From: Paraburkholderia humisilvae | GTDB taxonomy: Bacteria; Pseudomonadota; Gammaproteobacteria; Burkholderiales; Burkholderiaceae | Length of the DNA: 64,000 bases | NCBI RefSeq assembly: GCF_902859855.1 | Contig: NZ_CADIKH010000006.1 | Location: 124,001-188,000, forward strand | Reading direction: 5' to 3' | Part shown: positions 17,713-26,579 of the stretch, piece after piece | Layout: each line of letters begins with the position of its first letter | Position numbering within the stretch: position 1 is the stretch's first letter | The notes under the pieces: model-generated | The model's input: the letters and a program-made list of their open reading frames with translations, nothing else | Database searches by the model: none | Told to the model about the DNA's origin: nothing | Program-made: the position numbers and the translations under genes

Positions 17713-19332
17713 TTACAGCCGCGTCGTGCTCATGCGAGGTTCCGGTTCGACGAAGAGTTCGCTTGCACTCACCGGACGTTGATACAGATAGCCCTGAGCA
17801 AACGGCACGCCGACTTCGCGCAGCGCCGCATGCTGCGCCTCGGTCTCGACGCCTTCCGCGATGACTTCCATACCGTAATGCTTCGCGACCGCGGCAATCG
17901 CCTTGATCAGCGCGGCGCCGCCTTTATCGACTTGTCGCACGAACTGGCCGTCGATCTTGACGTAGTCGAAGGGAAAACGTCCCAGCAGATCGAGATTGCT
18001 GTGCTGTGTGCCGAAGTCGTCGATTGCGAATTGCACGCCGTGCGCCTTGAGCGTGTCGAAAACGGCTTGCGTGCGCGACTGCTTTTCCAGCAGAAAGCGC
18101 TCGGTGACTTCGAGCACGAGTGTGACATCGGGCGCCAGCGCGTTGTTGACGGCTAACACGTCCGCGACGAAGTCCTTACGTTGCAGATCCATCGGTGCGA
18201 TATTGACCGCGACGCGGAGCGGGCGGATATCGGTACGCTGCGCGATGTCGGCAGCCGCGGTGCGCAACGCAAAACGCGTGACGCGTGACAGCAGCGGACT
18301 GCGTTCGACCTGCGCCATGAATACGGATGGGTTCACCGCGCCCCAGCGCGGGTGAGTCCAGCGAATCAGCGCTTCGACGGCGACGATTTTCCGCGTCGCC
18401 ATCTCGACCACCGGCTGATAGACCACGTGCAGCTGTCCGAGCCGCAGTCCGCGCCGCACGGCGGCCAGCAATTGCCGATGGGGCGCGAGCGCAAGCAGGG
18501 TGACGGCGGCGATCAGCAGGTCGACGAGGATCGCACCGGCGGCGAACAGCAGCCCGTATTTCCAGCGCATCTCAGTGACGAGCGTGTCCGACGCGAGTAC
18601 GGCAATTGAAAATGGCCATTGCGTCGAGCGCACGCGCGTACCGATATGGTCCGGCGCCTTGATCGCCGTAATGAACTCGCCGTTGTCGTTGAGCACGCCC
18701 GAACCGGGCATCAATAGAATGACCTGCTGCGCGCCATAGCGGATGCCGTGTGCGAGCGCATCCGCGACATAGACACCTTCCACCGTGTACTGCACGCCCT
18801 TGCCGATGCCCGTGGGTTCGAATATCGAAATGACGGGCGTGCCAGGCTGAAACGGCGTTCCAGCGAGCAGGTTGACCATGATGTCGCGCGTGTCGGGTGT
18901 GCCGTGCGGCGGCGCATACGCGGATAACGGCACGTCCATCGGACCGAGTGCCGACGAGCAGTAGAGCCGATCGTCGTAGACCAGGTTGATGCTGCGTACA
19001 TATTGCACGTAGGTTTCCAGTTCGGAAAGCTGCAGCGCGATGCTCGTGCAGCTCTGGCCGACCAGTTCGCGTAGTGCGTCGCGGCGCTGGGTGCGCACGG
19101 TGGTCAGCATGCGGTCGAGCGACTCGACCATGTCGTGGCCGATCAGCGTTTCGCGCGCGTGAACTTCCTCGCTCGCAAACCGTTCGCCCCACAGCACGGC
19201 GACCACCGCCACAGCGATGCAGCATAGCGCGGCGATGGCCAGGGTGAGACGCGGCGCGATGCTGCGCCCCGGCGTTGCCAGATCGCGCAAAGCCGAAAAT
19301 TTCCCCGCAGCGGAGTTCGACGGATCGTACAT
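17713..19332 (-). CDS. c-di-GMP phosphodiesterase with periplasmic CSS domain and EAL domain
   Basis: A 539-residue membrane enzyme that should hydrolyse cyclic di-GMP to pGpG. A first transmembrane helix near residues 30-50, a periplasmic CSS-motif domain with the conserved CSS (YCSSALGP) and a partner Cys (GQSCTSIALQ), a second helix near 255-275, then a cytoplasmic EAL domain. EAL residues look active: VEALIRW, the Glu in LEVTERF, IDDFGTQHSN, KIDGQFV, AEGVETEAQ. In Enterobacteria CSS-EAL enzymes respond to thiol redox state through DsbA/DsbB. About 37 kb away BcsA carries a PilZ c-di-GMP receptor, so cellulose synthesis is one possible target. Confidence 0.92.
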   Translation of the reverse strand: MYDPSNSAAGKFSALRDLATPGRSIAPRLTLAIAALCCIAVAVVAVLWGERFASEEVHARETLIGHDMVESLDRMLTTVRTQRRDALRELVGQSCTSIALQLSELETYVQYVRSINLVYDDRLYCSSALGPMDVPLSAYAPPHGTPDTRDIMVNLLAGTPFQPGTPVISIFEPTGIGKGVQYTVEGVYVADALAHGIRYGAQQVILLMPGSGVLNDNGEFITAIKAPDHIGTRVRSTQWPFSIAVLASDTLVTEMRWKYGLLFAAGAILVDLLIAAVTLLALAPHRQLLAAVRRGLRLGQLHVVYQPVVEMATRKIVAVEALIRWTHPRWGAVNPSVFMAQVERSPLLSRVTRFALRTAAADIAQRTDIRPLRVAVNIAPMDLQRKDFVADVLAVNNALAPDVTLVLEVTERFLLEKQSRTQAVFDTLKAHGVQFAIDDFGTQHSNLDLLGRFPFDYVKIDGQFVRQVDKGGAALIKAIAAVAKHYGMEVIAEGVETEAQHAALREVGVPFAQGYLYQRPVSASELFVEPEPRMSTTRL

Positions 19333-19480
19333 GAACGCTTGACGAGAAGGCTTACCCTCAACAATGACGACTGGTGCTGTCCGTTGAGTGGAGACGACGC
19401 GGTATTGTACTCGCGCAATCTGACGGCAACGCCGCGCGGCGCATGCCTGGCCATGTCGGGCGTTGCGGTGGGTGCGACTT

Positions 19481-20380
19481 TCAATGGGGTCGTTTGCGGC
19501 CTGTTCCGAGCGTGACGGTCAAAGCAAGGTCGACGACCTTGCCGAAAGGGGCTCGCAGCAGGCTGGGAAGATTCCAGCGGCCCTGAACGAAGACCCTCTT
19601 TGCGTGGCTCATCGCGCGAAAGCCTTCGATGCCTTGGTAGGCCCCCATGCCACTCGACCCGACTCCGCCGAAAGGCAGGTCGTCCTGGGCCACGTGCATC
19701 AGCGTGTTGGTAATGCCCGTATTGCCGGAGATCGTCCGCTTAAGCAGCGTCTCGCATTCGCCATCCTCATTGCCGAAGTAGTAGAGCGCAAGTGGACGAG
19801 GACGCGCGTTCACATAGTCGATGACCTCGTCCATGTGGCGATAGGTGCGTACTGCCAGGATCGGACCGAAGATCTCTTCCTGCATGATCGCGCTTTCATC
19901 GGCGGCGCCGACGACCAGCGTGGGGGCGAGCGTGCGCGCGCGGGTGGTGGCGGTCCCCGGTCTCACTCCCGCCTCGACGATGCGCGCGCCCCGGCGCCTG
20001 GCATCGTCGACGAGGGCGACCAGCCGGTCGTAATGTCGGTCGCTAACGATCGAGGTGTAGTCGTTGCTGGTCGGTCCTTCGGGATAGGAGCGGGTCACCA
20101 TCGCATCGAACTGTGTGACAAAGGCGTCGAGATCGTCTTCGTGGACGAGCGCATAGACCCGTTCCATGAGGTCCATTTCGTGGTGCGAGCGATGCCCAAA
20201 ATCAGCGCTGATGGCCTCTTTCAGTTCGCTACGGTAGGCCAGAACCGCGGTGCGCAGACGGGCGAGCCGTGCCTTGCGCTGAGCGAGAGCCGGTGGCCCC
20301 TCCCTGAGGAATGCACTCCGTTGTCGCGCCAGCAAATCTGCTGCGTCGATAGTTTGAATGGGTTCGGCGGGAACGGTCAT
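19481..20380 (-). pseudogene. Coniferyl-type aldehyde dehydrogenase with the catalytic core deleted in frame
   Basis: The frame is open (299 residues from ATG 20380, with CAGGAG well placed upstream), but family members have about 480. Residues 1-75 match the usual N-terminus (KARLARLRTAVLAYR, ADFGHRSHHEMDLMERV). The next residues, YALVHEDD, match the segment that normally follows the catalytic cysteine. About 180-190 residues are missing, including the NAD-binding Rossmann part, the general-base Glu (in the family ELGGK box) and the nucleophilic Cys (GQTC box). The C-terminal part is well preserved (EEIFGPILAV, DLPFGGVGSSGMGAY). It cannot be an active dehydrogenase. The junction is near 20151-20161. 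Neighbours: an EAL enzyme downstream, a CusF-like gene upstream. Confidence 0.85.
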
Positions 20381-20516
20381 CTTGCTCCTGACGAAATTAT
20401 CGCAATGTCGAAACCGTCGCCTTGATGATTCGGGACGGTATCGCCATGGCAACGAGGAACTTTCCTGGAAAGGGTTTCGATTTCGCGCGTCAGACGCGCT
20501 TCGTCAAACCTTGTGC

Positions 20517-20855
20517 TTATTGGATCGGCCACGGGCGGCGGGAAATGTCGAGAACGACGGGGTGTCCATTGATACTCTCAACAAGAGCCTTGACCTTATC
20601 CCCTTCGTGAATCTGGCTAAGCGACGTACCGTTGGTTGCCGTGAATGTTGTTGTGATCGGCGCCATACCGACGTTTTTCGGCATGACCTGTCTGATCGAA
20701 ACAAGGTCTGCCGCTCGATCAATGCTCATGGCTTGACCATAGATCTCCGCGGGGACTCTTGATGGATACGTCTCCTGCGGCATCCCTTCGAAACCAAAGG
20801 CAAGCGGAGCAAAGAGGAACGCGAACACGACAAGCAGGTCTGACAATCTGTTCAT
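20517..20855 (-). CDS. Small exported CusF-like protein with altered metal ligands
   Basis: A 112-residue protein with a clear signal peptide (MNRLSDLLVVFAFLFAPLAFG). The mature region IDRAADLVSIRQVMPKNVGM, then PITTTFTATNGTS, then IHEGDKVKALVES and HPVVLDI resembles the small OB-fold of the CusF/periplasmic copper-binding family. In that family the Cu site uses His, Trp and two Met, with MxMxF in the third strand. Here that strand is ITTTF and the His is absent, leaving only MPKNVGM. So copper binding is doubtful; it may bind another ligand. ATG 20855 is chosen for the signal peptide. No copper efflux genes are nearby. Confidence 0.55.
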   Translation of the reverse strand: MNRLSDLLVVFAFLFAPLAFGFEGMPQETYPSRVPAEIYGQAMSIDRAADLVSIRQVMPKNVGMAPITTTFTATNGTSLSQIHEGDKVKALVESINGHPVVLDISRRPWPIQ

Positions 20856-21382
20856 ACGCTTTCCCAGTGTCTGGTTAGTCCGTTCCGCTGGAACGGGCGG
20901 TTCAGTAAAAATATTCACCACTTATGGTATTTACCGATAATCTGTTCCGACAGATTCATCGAATTAAAAAGAGCAAACGTTAGATTGATTCGAATGCCAA
21001 ACAAAGCGATTTAACGTGTAGCTCAGTGCCTAGACTAGATTTAAAAAAAATGGGAAAACATTAATTCCACGATTGAGAGTTGACTGCTAGAGCCAGACTA
21101 TTGTTTTTTGACAGTGTCTCTCAACAGGTTTTCGCAGGAAGAGAATGAAGTTTTCGCCCGGCTGGAAGAGCGGTTCGTCTGAATGGCGCCGCCATCGCTC
21201 AGGCATGAAGCGCTGCGTTGTCGATGTCGTTTCGCGAATTCGCGCGTTTCAGTCGCGCCTTCAAACTGCGAATGGCGCGAGCCCTGAACCGGTGCAACGC
21301 TGCGCATCGCCGTGGACGCGTATCGGGAGCCCAATACAGCCGGTGTCGACAGGATAATTTCCCCGAGTGCGCCTGCCGATTG
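20856..21382. other. AT-richer intergenic region, no gene seen
   Basis: These 527 bases are visibly richer in A and T than the rest of the window, especially 20930-21110 (runs such as eight As near 21045 and TTGTTTTTTG near 21100). TTGAGAG near 21075 and CTCTCAA near 21119 are inverted but widely spaced. The short frames at 21098-21357 overlap each other and match nothing I know. Confidence 0.45.
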
Positions 21383-21850
21383 TTATTCGGCCGCCCAGGA
21401 CCATGTCGAGATGAGCCACTTGCTGTCGATTCTCACGAGCGTCGCAGTGATAACCCCCCGCACGTGTGCGGGCTTGTTGTGCTGTTTGAAACGGTAGACC
21501 GCGGGGAGAATGACATAGGCGTGGTCATCGGTCACCTGGACTTGCCTGGGTTTGAACAGGCGCATCGAGAAATCGGTCACCTGGTTTTTGTCGGCATCCG
21601 CGGAATAGGCGGTGAACCAGGCATTCAATGCGCCGGAGGCCGGGCCCTCGAAAACGAACGGGGCGAGGTCATCCACAAGCACAACGGATGGTGCGAAGTT
21701 CGCGGCTAGCGACGCGGGATCGATGTTTCTGTTTGCTGCATCAATCGTTTGCTGCATGCGATGAACGATATCTGCTTTATCGGAAGCATACGCAGGAGCG
21801 CATAAAAAAATGTTTATAAGAAGAAAAATCCGAATGATTCGATGGATCAT
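21383..21850 (-). CDS. Exported SnoaL/NTF2-like protein
   Basis: A 155-residue protein. ATG 21850 gives a good signal peptide (MIHRIIRIFLLINIFLCAPAYAS). The mature part has the pattern of the NTF2-like/DUF4440 fold: an N-terminal helix (IVHRMQQTIDAANRN), a strand VVLVDDLAPFVFEG, a helix GALNAWFTAYSADAD, and a C-terminal sheet ending in WLISTWSWA. Such domains act as ligand-binding or isomerase scaffolds; no catalytic residues can be assigned. It lies between the CusF-like gene and the AraC regulator, all on the minus strand, in an AT-richer patch. Confidence 0.6.
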   Translation of the reverse strand: MIHRIIRIFLLINIFLCAPAYASDKADIVHRMQQTIDAANRNIDPASLAANFAPSVVLVDDLAPFVFEGPASGALNAWFTAYSADADKNQVTDFSMRLFKPRQVQVTDDHAYVILPAVYRFKQHNKPAHVRGVITATLVRIDSKWLISTWSWAAE

Positions 21851-21989
21851 GATAGTGGCTCGTTTTCTCGATGTTGGCGATAAATGGACAATTCCTCCCG
21901 AACATACGATCATGGTTGGAATTAATATCGTCTACAGATAACAGCTTCCGATTCGCTCTTATTCCGGCACTCCGTTTCACACGCTTTGG

Positions 21990-22949
21990 CTATTGGGGCC
22001 CGTCGACGCTTGTCGTCTTGTGGTTCGCCGCGTACTCACGCGGTGTCATGCCGTAGCGTTCCTTGAATGCACGGCTGAAATGGGCTGGACTGGCAAAGCC
22101 GCACTGATGTGCAATTGTCTTGATCTCGCCTTGCGTTGCGCCGGGGAGCAGTCGGGCCGCGTGCTCAAGGCGCAGCGACCACGCATAGCGCATTGCCGAG
22201 AGTCCGTCGGCTTGCAGCGCGCGCGCGAGACTACGGGGCGACATGTTCAGTTCGGCAGCAATGCGCGCAATGCACAGTTCAGGGTCGCCCAGGCTGCGCG
22301 CGATCACCTGTTTTGCGCGCAGTGCCGTCACAGCGCTCGAGCGGACCGGGCCAGAGCGGTCGCGGTGATTGACCAGCACGTCCAGCAGATCGAGGCACTG
22401 GTCGCCTAGTCGCGCAAGCAACGGCTCGCTTGCCTTGCGTGCCTGTGAGGCCATATACAGCACGAATTCACGCACTACACCGACATCCGGTGACTCGGGG
22501 TTGGGGCAAGAGACCGTCGGAAAGCGGTGCCGCAGTCCACGCTCTCGCAGGGCCGACTTGGGAATGCATAGTGCCAACACGCGGGTCCGTTCGCCGATCG
22601 ACTGGTTGAACATATGCTGCGGGTCCAGCACGGCTATATCGCCGGGTCCGAACGTCGTCGTTTGCTGGCGCTGTTCGATTGACATCAAGCCACTCTGCAC
22701 GATCTTCACCAGCACATGCTCGCCGTTCCATGGGGCACTGACGCGATGCAGGATCGGCGACAACGATTGCCACGCGGCACTGACGCTCGCAATCTCAGTC
22801 TGACCGGCGTGCACGATATCGATAGTGGACGGGCCGGAACGATCCGCGTCGAGCCGGCACGCCCAACCCTGCGTCGATACCGCGTTGATCCATCCGTGAT
22901 TGTCTGTGGGCCTGCCATTCCATCTTTTGTCGCATAGACTGGTATTCAC
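21990..22949 (-). CDS. AraC-family transcriptional regulator
   Basis: A 319-residue regulator starting at GTG 22949. The N-terminal half resembles the cupin-like AraC-binding domain of XylS/FeaR-type regulators (QQTTTFGPGDIAVLDP). The C-terminal 100 residues hold two helix-turn-helix motifs (CIARIAAELNMSPRSLARAL; IKTIAHQCGFASPAHFSRAFKE) and end in YGMTPREYAAN. A small palindrome CCTTT-CT-AAAGG at 22961-22972 lies right upstream of the start and could be an autoregulatory site. AGGAG is only one base from the GTG, so the start is uncertain. Possible targets are the downstream exported proteins and the broken aldehyde dehydrogenase. Confidence 0.85.
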   Translation of the reverse strand: MNTSLCDKRWNGRPTDNHGWINAVSTQGWACRLDADRSGPSTIDIVHAGQTEIASVSAAWQSLSPILHRVSAPWNGEHVLVKIVQSGLMSIEQRQQTTTFGPGDIAVLDPQHMFNQSIGERTRVLALCIPKSALRERGLRHRFPTVSCPNPESPDVGVVREFVLYMASQARKASEPLLARLGDQCLDLLDVLVNHRDRSGPVRSSAVTALRAKQVIARSLGDPELCIARIAAELNMSPRSLARALQADGLSAMRYAWSLRLEHAARLLPGATQGEIKTIAHQCGFASPAHFSRAFKERYGMTPREYAANHKTTSVDGPQ

Positions 22950-23406
22950 TCCTGTCGTGTCCTTTCTAAAGGGGTGCAGTTGTCTTCTAGATAGCGATGT
23001 TTTGCGTCGAGTTGTCGCGGACGATGCGCTTGTCCGATTCAGTCCGAGGCAGCGACGGTGAAGCGGCGCTCGCTATCCGAACAAGGAAGAGAACAACTGG
23101 CGGCAGCGGCTATTCCGGATGCGCGAGGCGAGTCACCGTGCGATCGTGTTGTCGATGCCCTTCGGTTTTGCCTGACATTGGCACGAGTTGGGTTGGGGCA
23201 TCGTTGAAGAGCAGCCGCGTGGGCATGGTTCAAGTCAGGTGATACGGGCGAGGCCGATCCGGAAGTGCGATGGCATCCTGATCAAAGAGGCGGTGCCAGT
23301 CGCCGTCCGCCGCTGCTCCATTGCAAGCGGTGCGGCGAACTGCCGACGACGGCACGATTTTTCGAGAGGAGACGTACGGCGCGTGATCGAACGTTTTACC
23401 GGGCCT
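22950..23406. other. Intergenic region between nrdJ and the AraC gene
   Basis: 457 bases with no convincing gene. On the plus strand TGCCG-ACGA-CGGCA (23341-23354) is followed by a five-T run (23358-23362), terminator-like but with no recognised plus-strand gene before it. Confidence 0.4.
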
Positions 23407-25953
23407 CTATCCGCATGCACCGATCTCGCCGCACGCCGTGCAGAAATCGCAACCGTCCTTGCGGATGACGGCATTCGCACCGCACGTTCCGCACTTGCGC
23501 CCATGCATCGTGCGCAATACGTGCGATGCGGGCTCGTCTTGCGCTGCGTCGTCGGATGCCGTGGCTTGCTGTGCGTTCAGGTTGGTGGAAATCGGCAGTG
23601 TGAGCGCGTGCGTATGCGGCAGCCGCGCGAGCATCCGCGACGGCACCTGATTGCCTTCGGCGTCGAGAAAGCCACGCCGGTGCAGGATCTGCTGTAGCGC
23701 ATACGCAAGCGCCGCGACCTCGGAATCATGCCAGCGCGGCGAGCGTGTGCCGTCGAGGCGCTGCACGTCGCCCAGACGCACCTGGCCGCGGTCCCACGAC
23801 ACCTTGCGCAAGTCCTGCAGATTGCGTGCGACAAAGCCGCCGCGCGCGGCAAGCGACAGCGAACGCATCGTCGCGGTGATCCATTGCTGCGACTCGTCGC
23901 GTTGCCCGGCCGGGATAAAGAACTCGATCGGCCGCTCGATGGTGACGTCCTCGCCGCCGATACGTCCGGTCACCTGCATGAACGACACCGCGAGGTAAAG
24001 CGACTTCTTGCCGGCCTGCGTCAGATATTCAACCTTCTCGATGATCGCGGGCATTTCGCCGCTGGGCCGATGGTCGATCGCGATGCGCAGCGGGTCGAGA
24101 TCGATGTCGGTTCCGCTCAGGGCGTCCGACGCCTGCGGCGTGTCGACGCTTAGCACGGCGCCGAGCGTCTCGTTCGGGCGATAGGTCGCGAGACCCTTCA
24201 ACCCGCTTTTCCACGCGTCGAAGTACAGGCTTTCGAATGCGTCGAACGGGTAGTCGGCCGGCACGTTGACGGTTTTCGAAATCGATGTGTCGATATACGG
24301 CTGTACCGCTGCCATCATATCGAGGTGGTCGCGGGCGGACATCTCGAGCGCGCTGATGAAATAGTCGGGCAAACGCTCGACGTCGCCGCCCAGTTCGCGA
24401 TAGAGCCGATACGCGTGGTCTTCGACCGCGAACGATGCGCGGCTACCGTCGGCCATCACCTTCATGCGCGAGTAGGTCCAGGAAAACGCGGGCTCGATGC
24501 CGTTCGACGCGTTGTCGGCGAACGCAAGACTCACCGTGCCGGTCGGTGCGATCGACAACAGGTGGCTATTGCGGATGCCGTGCTGGCGGATCGCATCCTG
24601 GATGTCTTCGGGCAGGCGCGAGGCGAACGTGCCCGCTTCGAGATACTGCGCCGCGTTAAAGAGCGGGAACGCGCCGCGCTCACGCGCGAGCTCGACCGAT
24701 GCGCGGTACGCTTCGTCGCGCATCACGCGCGCGACCCGTGCGGCGAAGTCGCGGCCCTGCGCGTCGTTGTAGCGCAGCCCGAGCATCACGAGCGTGTCGC
24801 CGAGGCCGGTGAAACCGACCCCGATGCGCCGCTTCGCGCGCGACTCGTCATATTGCTCGGCAAGCGGCCAGAGCGTGACGTCGAGCACGTTGTCGAGGAA
24901 GCGCACCTGGGTGCGTGTGCGTGCGCCGAGCGCGTCCCAGTCGAACGACGCGGCGCCACCCTTCATCTGCGCGAAGGGGGCGATGACGAAGCGCGTCAGA
25001 TTCAGCGGCCCGAGGTTGCAGCACCCATATGACGGCAGCGGCTGTTCGCCGCACGGGTTGGTCGCGCGGATGATTTCGACCGCGCGCAGATTGTTGTCTT
25101 CGTTCATGCGCGACACAAACACGATGCCGGGCTCGGCGACATCGTAGGTCGAGCGCATGATCCTGTCCCAGATGTCGCGCGCGCGGCGCTCGCTATAGAC
25201 CCACAGGCCGTCGTCGCGCTGGTGCAGCCCACCTGCCGCGCGCATCGATGGTGACGGTTCGGCGCGATGCACGAGCGGCCACGGCAGATCGTTTTCGACC
25301 GCTTGCATGAATTCGTCGGTCACGGCCACCGACACGTTGAAGTTGTTCCAGCGGCCCTTCGAATGCTTCGCCTCGATGAATTCGAGCAGATCCGGATGTG
25401 TGCAGTCGAGGACGGCCATCTGCGCGCCGCGCCGCGAGCCGGCGCTTTCGACGGTGCGGCATGAAGCGTCGAATACGTCGATATAGCTGCAGGGGCCCGA
25501 CGCGGACGAACTGGTGGTATGCACGCGCGCACCGTGCGGGCGGATCGCCGAAAAGTTATAGCCGACACCGCCGCCGCGCCGCATCGTTTCGGCCGCCTGC
25601 AGCAGCGCGACATAGATGCCGGGCAGTCCTTCTTCGTCGACGCCCTGAATGCTGTCGCCGACCGGTTGCACGAAACAGTTGATCAGCGTTGCCGCGATAT
25701 CGGCGCCTGCTGCGCTCATGATGCGGCCCGCGCCGAGCGCGCCGTGCCGCAGGTTGTCGACGAAACGTTCCTCCACCTGCGCGCGTAGCGCTTCGGGTTC
25801 GGCCATGGCCACGCCGCGCGCGACGCGGCGATACACGTCGTCGGCGGTGCGTTCGTCGCCTTTCGCGTATTTCTCGAGCAGCACGTCGAGTGAGAACTGT
25901 TGGGGCGCAATGGCGTGCGCGAGCGGGGGGATTTCGTTGTCGGTGTCGGCCAT
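23407..25953 (-). CDS. nrdJ: Adenosylcobalamin-dependent (class II) ribonucleotide reductase
   Basis: Reduces ribonucleotides to deoxyribonucleotides using coenzyme B12, independent of oxygen. 848 residues from ATG 25953 (GGAGA upstream; the frame extends 25 codons further without support). Hallmarks: SAGSRRGAQMAVLDCTHPDL, the substrate-site NPCGEQPLPSYGCCNLG, and ISIAPTG-like LLSIAPTGTVSLAFADNASN. Residues about 630-740 form a TSCPD-type domain (GEMPAIIEKVEYLT). The C-terminus carries a Cys-rich ribbon (CGTCGANAV, CDFCTACGEIGACG), likely the redox-active tail. No thioredoxin or class I RNR genes are adjacent, and I could not find a cobalamin riboswitch upstream. Confidence 0.93.
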   Translation of the reverse strand: MADTDNEIPPLAHAIAPQQFSLDVLLEKYAKGDERTADDVYRRVARGVAMAEPEALRAQVEERFVDNLRHGALGAGRIMSAAGADIAATLINCFVQPVGDSIQGVDEEGLPGIYVALLQAAETMRRGGGVGYNFSAIRPHGARVHTTSSSASGPCSYIDVFDASCRTVESAGSRRGAQMAVLDCTHPDLLEFIEAKHSKGRWNNFNVSVAVTDEFMQAVENDLPWPLVHRAEPSPSMRAAGGLHQRDDGLWVYSERRARDIWDRIMRSTYDVAEPGIVFVSRMNEDNNLRAVEIIRATNPCGEQPLPSYGCCNLGPLNLTRFVIAPFAQMKGGAASFDWDALGARTRTQVRFLDNVLDVTLWPLAEQYDESRAKRRIGVGFTGLGDTLVMLGLRYNDAQGRDFAARVARVMRDEAYRASVELARERGAFPLFNAAQYLEAGTFASRLPEDIQDAIRQHGIRNSHLLSIAPTGTVSLAFADNASNGIEPAFSWTYSRMKVMADGSRASFAVEDHAYRLYRELGGDVERLPDYFISALEMSARDHLDMMAAVQPYIDTSISKTVNVPADYPFDAFESLYFDAWKSGLKGLATYRPNETLGAVLSVDTPQASDALSGTDIDLDPLRIAIDHRPSGEMPAIIEKVEYLTQAGKKSLYLAVSFMQVTGRIGGEDVTIERPIEFFIPAGQRDESQQWITATMRSLSLAARGGFVARNLQDLRKVSWDRGQVRLGDVQRLDGTRSPRWHDSEVAALAYALQQILHRRGFLDAEGNQVPSRMLARLPHTHALTLPISTNLNAQQATASDDAAQDEPASHVLRTMHGRKCGTCGANAVIRKDGCDFCTACGEIGACG

Positions 25954-26019
25954 GAGCAGTCTCCGGACGCAAATGGGCGCAAATAAGGGGAGCGGCGGGT
26001 GAGGGTACTGTTGTGGACC

Positions 26020-26038
26020 GCGCGCCAATGCGGCGCGC
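26020..26038 (-). promoter_or_regulatory. Hairpin in the nrdJ leader
   Basis: GCGCGCC (26020-26026) pairs with GGCGCGC (26032-26038) around a 5-base loop, 67-85 bases upstream of the nrdJ start. NrdR-like boxes were not recognised. Role unknown. Confidence 0.3.
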
Positions 26039-26102
26039 TGAGGATCACATTAACGCATGCGGCCGGCCGCCGCAATGCGGGGTGTTCGGGTAGCGCAGGG
26101 AA

Positions 26103-26122
26103 TCGATGCCGTCAGGCATCGA
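26103..26122. terminator. Perfect 8-bp hairpin between nrdJ and DUF4148 genes
   Basis: TCGATGCC (26103-26110), loop GTCA, GGCATCGA (26115-26122). It sits downstream of the minus-strand DUF4148 gene and upstream of nrdJ. No T-run follows on the minus strand, so it is either a weak terminator or a leader structure of nrdJ. Confidence 0.35.
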
Positions 26123-26246
26123 CGGCGAGGATTGAACGGCAGCCCGTCGGGGTGCGTCTGATACCGCCGCGAACCTGACGGGGGCGCTGGCAGGAACAGA
26201 AGCGTCCGGTGCCGTGCGCGACGCACAGGACGCTCACATCGAACGC

Positions 26247-26579
26247 CTAGCTGCCGAAGGAGATGTTGCAGAAGCTGACCGGCCCGACACAGCTTGAGTG
26301 CATCGACGGACCCTGCTTCATGCCGGATGCCGACGTGCCTTGCGCAACGCCGCCATACGCGCCGTCCTCCGAGGCGGCGACTTTCGCATCGGCCGCCTGG
26401 ATGTCCGCGGGATAGTGGACGTCTTCGCCGACCGACGGGTGGTAACCCGCTTTCTCGACGCTGGTCAGATCGGCGCGCACATCGGCACGGGTAATCGGAT
26501 CATTGGCTTGCGCGTAACACGCGATCGGACCGGCAAGCAGACCTGCGGCGAGGATCGCTGCGATAGTGAACCTGTTCAT
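26247..26579 (-). CDS. DUF4148 secreted protein (second copy)
   Basis: A 110-residue exported protein. TAAGGAG precedes ATG 26579, a strong ribosome site. Signal peptide MNRFTIAAILAAGLLAGPIACYA. The DUF4148 core is typical: DPITRADVRADLTSVEKAGYHP, EDVHYPADIQAADAKVAA. The last 20 residues are unusual for the family: MHSSCVGPVSFCNISFGS, with two Cys nine residues apart plus one in the signal region, so a disulfide is possible after export. Function unknown. Confidence 0.88.
   Translation of the reverse strand: MNRFTIAAILAAGLLAGPIACYAQANDPITRADVRADLTSVEKAGYHPSVGEDVHYPADIQAADAKVAASEDGAYGGVAQGTSASGMKQGPSMHSSCVGPVSFCNISFGS

Noticed and set aside
25954..26246. Possible cobalamin riboswitch upstream of B12-dependent nrdJ
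   Set aside because: I could not find the B12-box or the conserved core on the minus strand; only simple hairpins are present.
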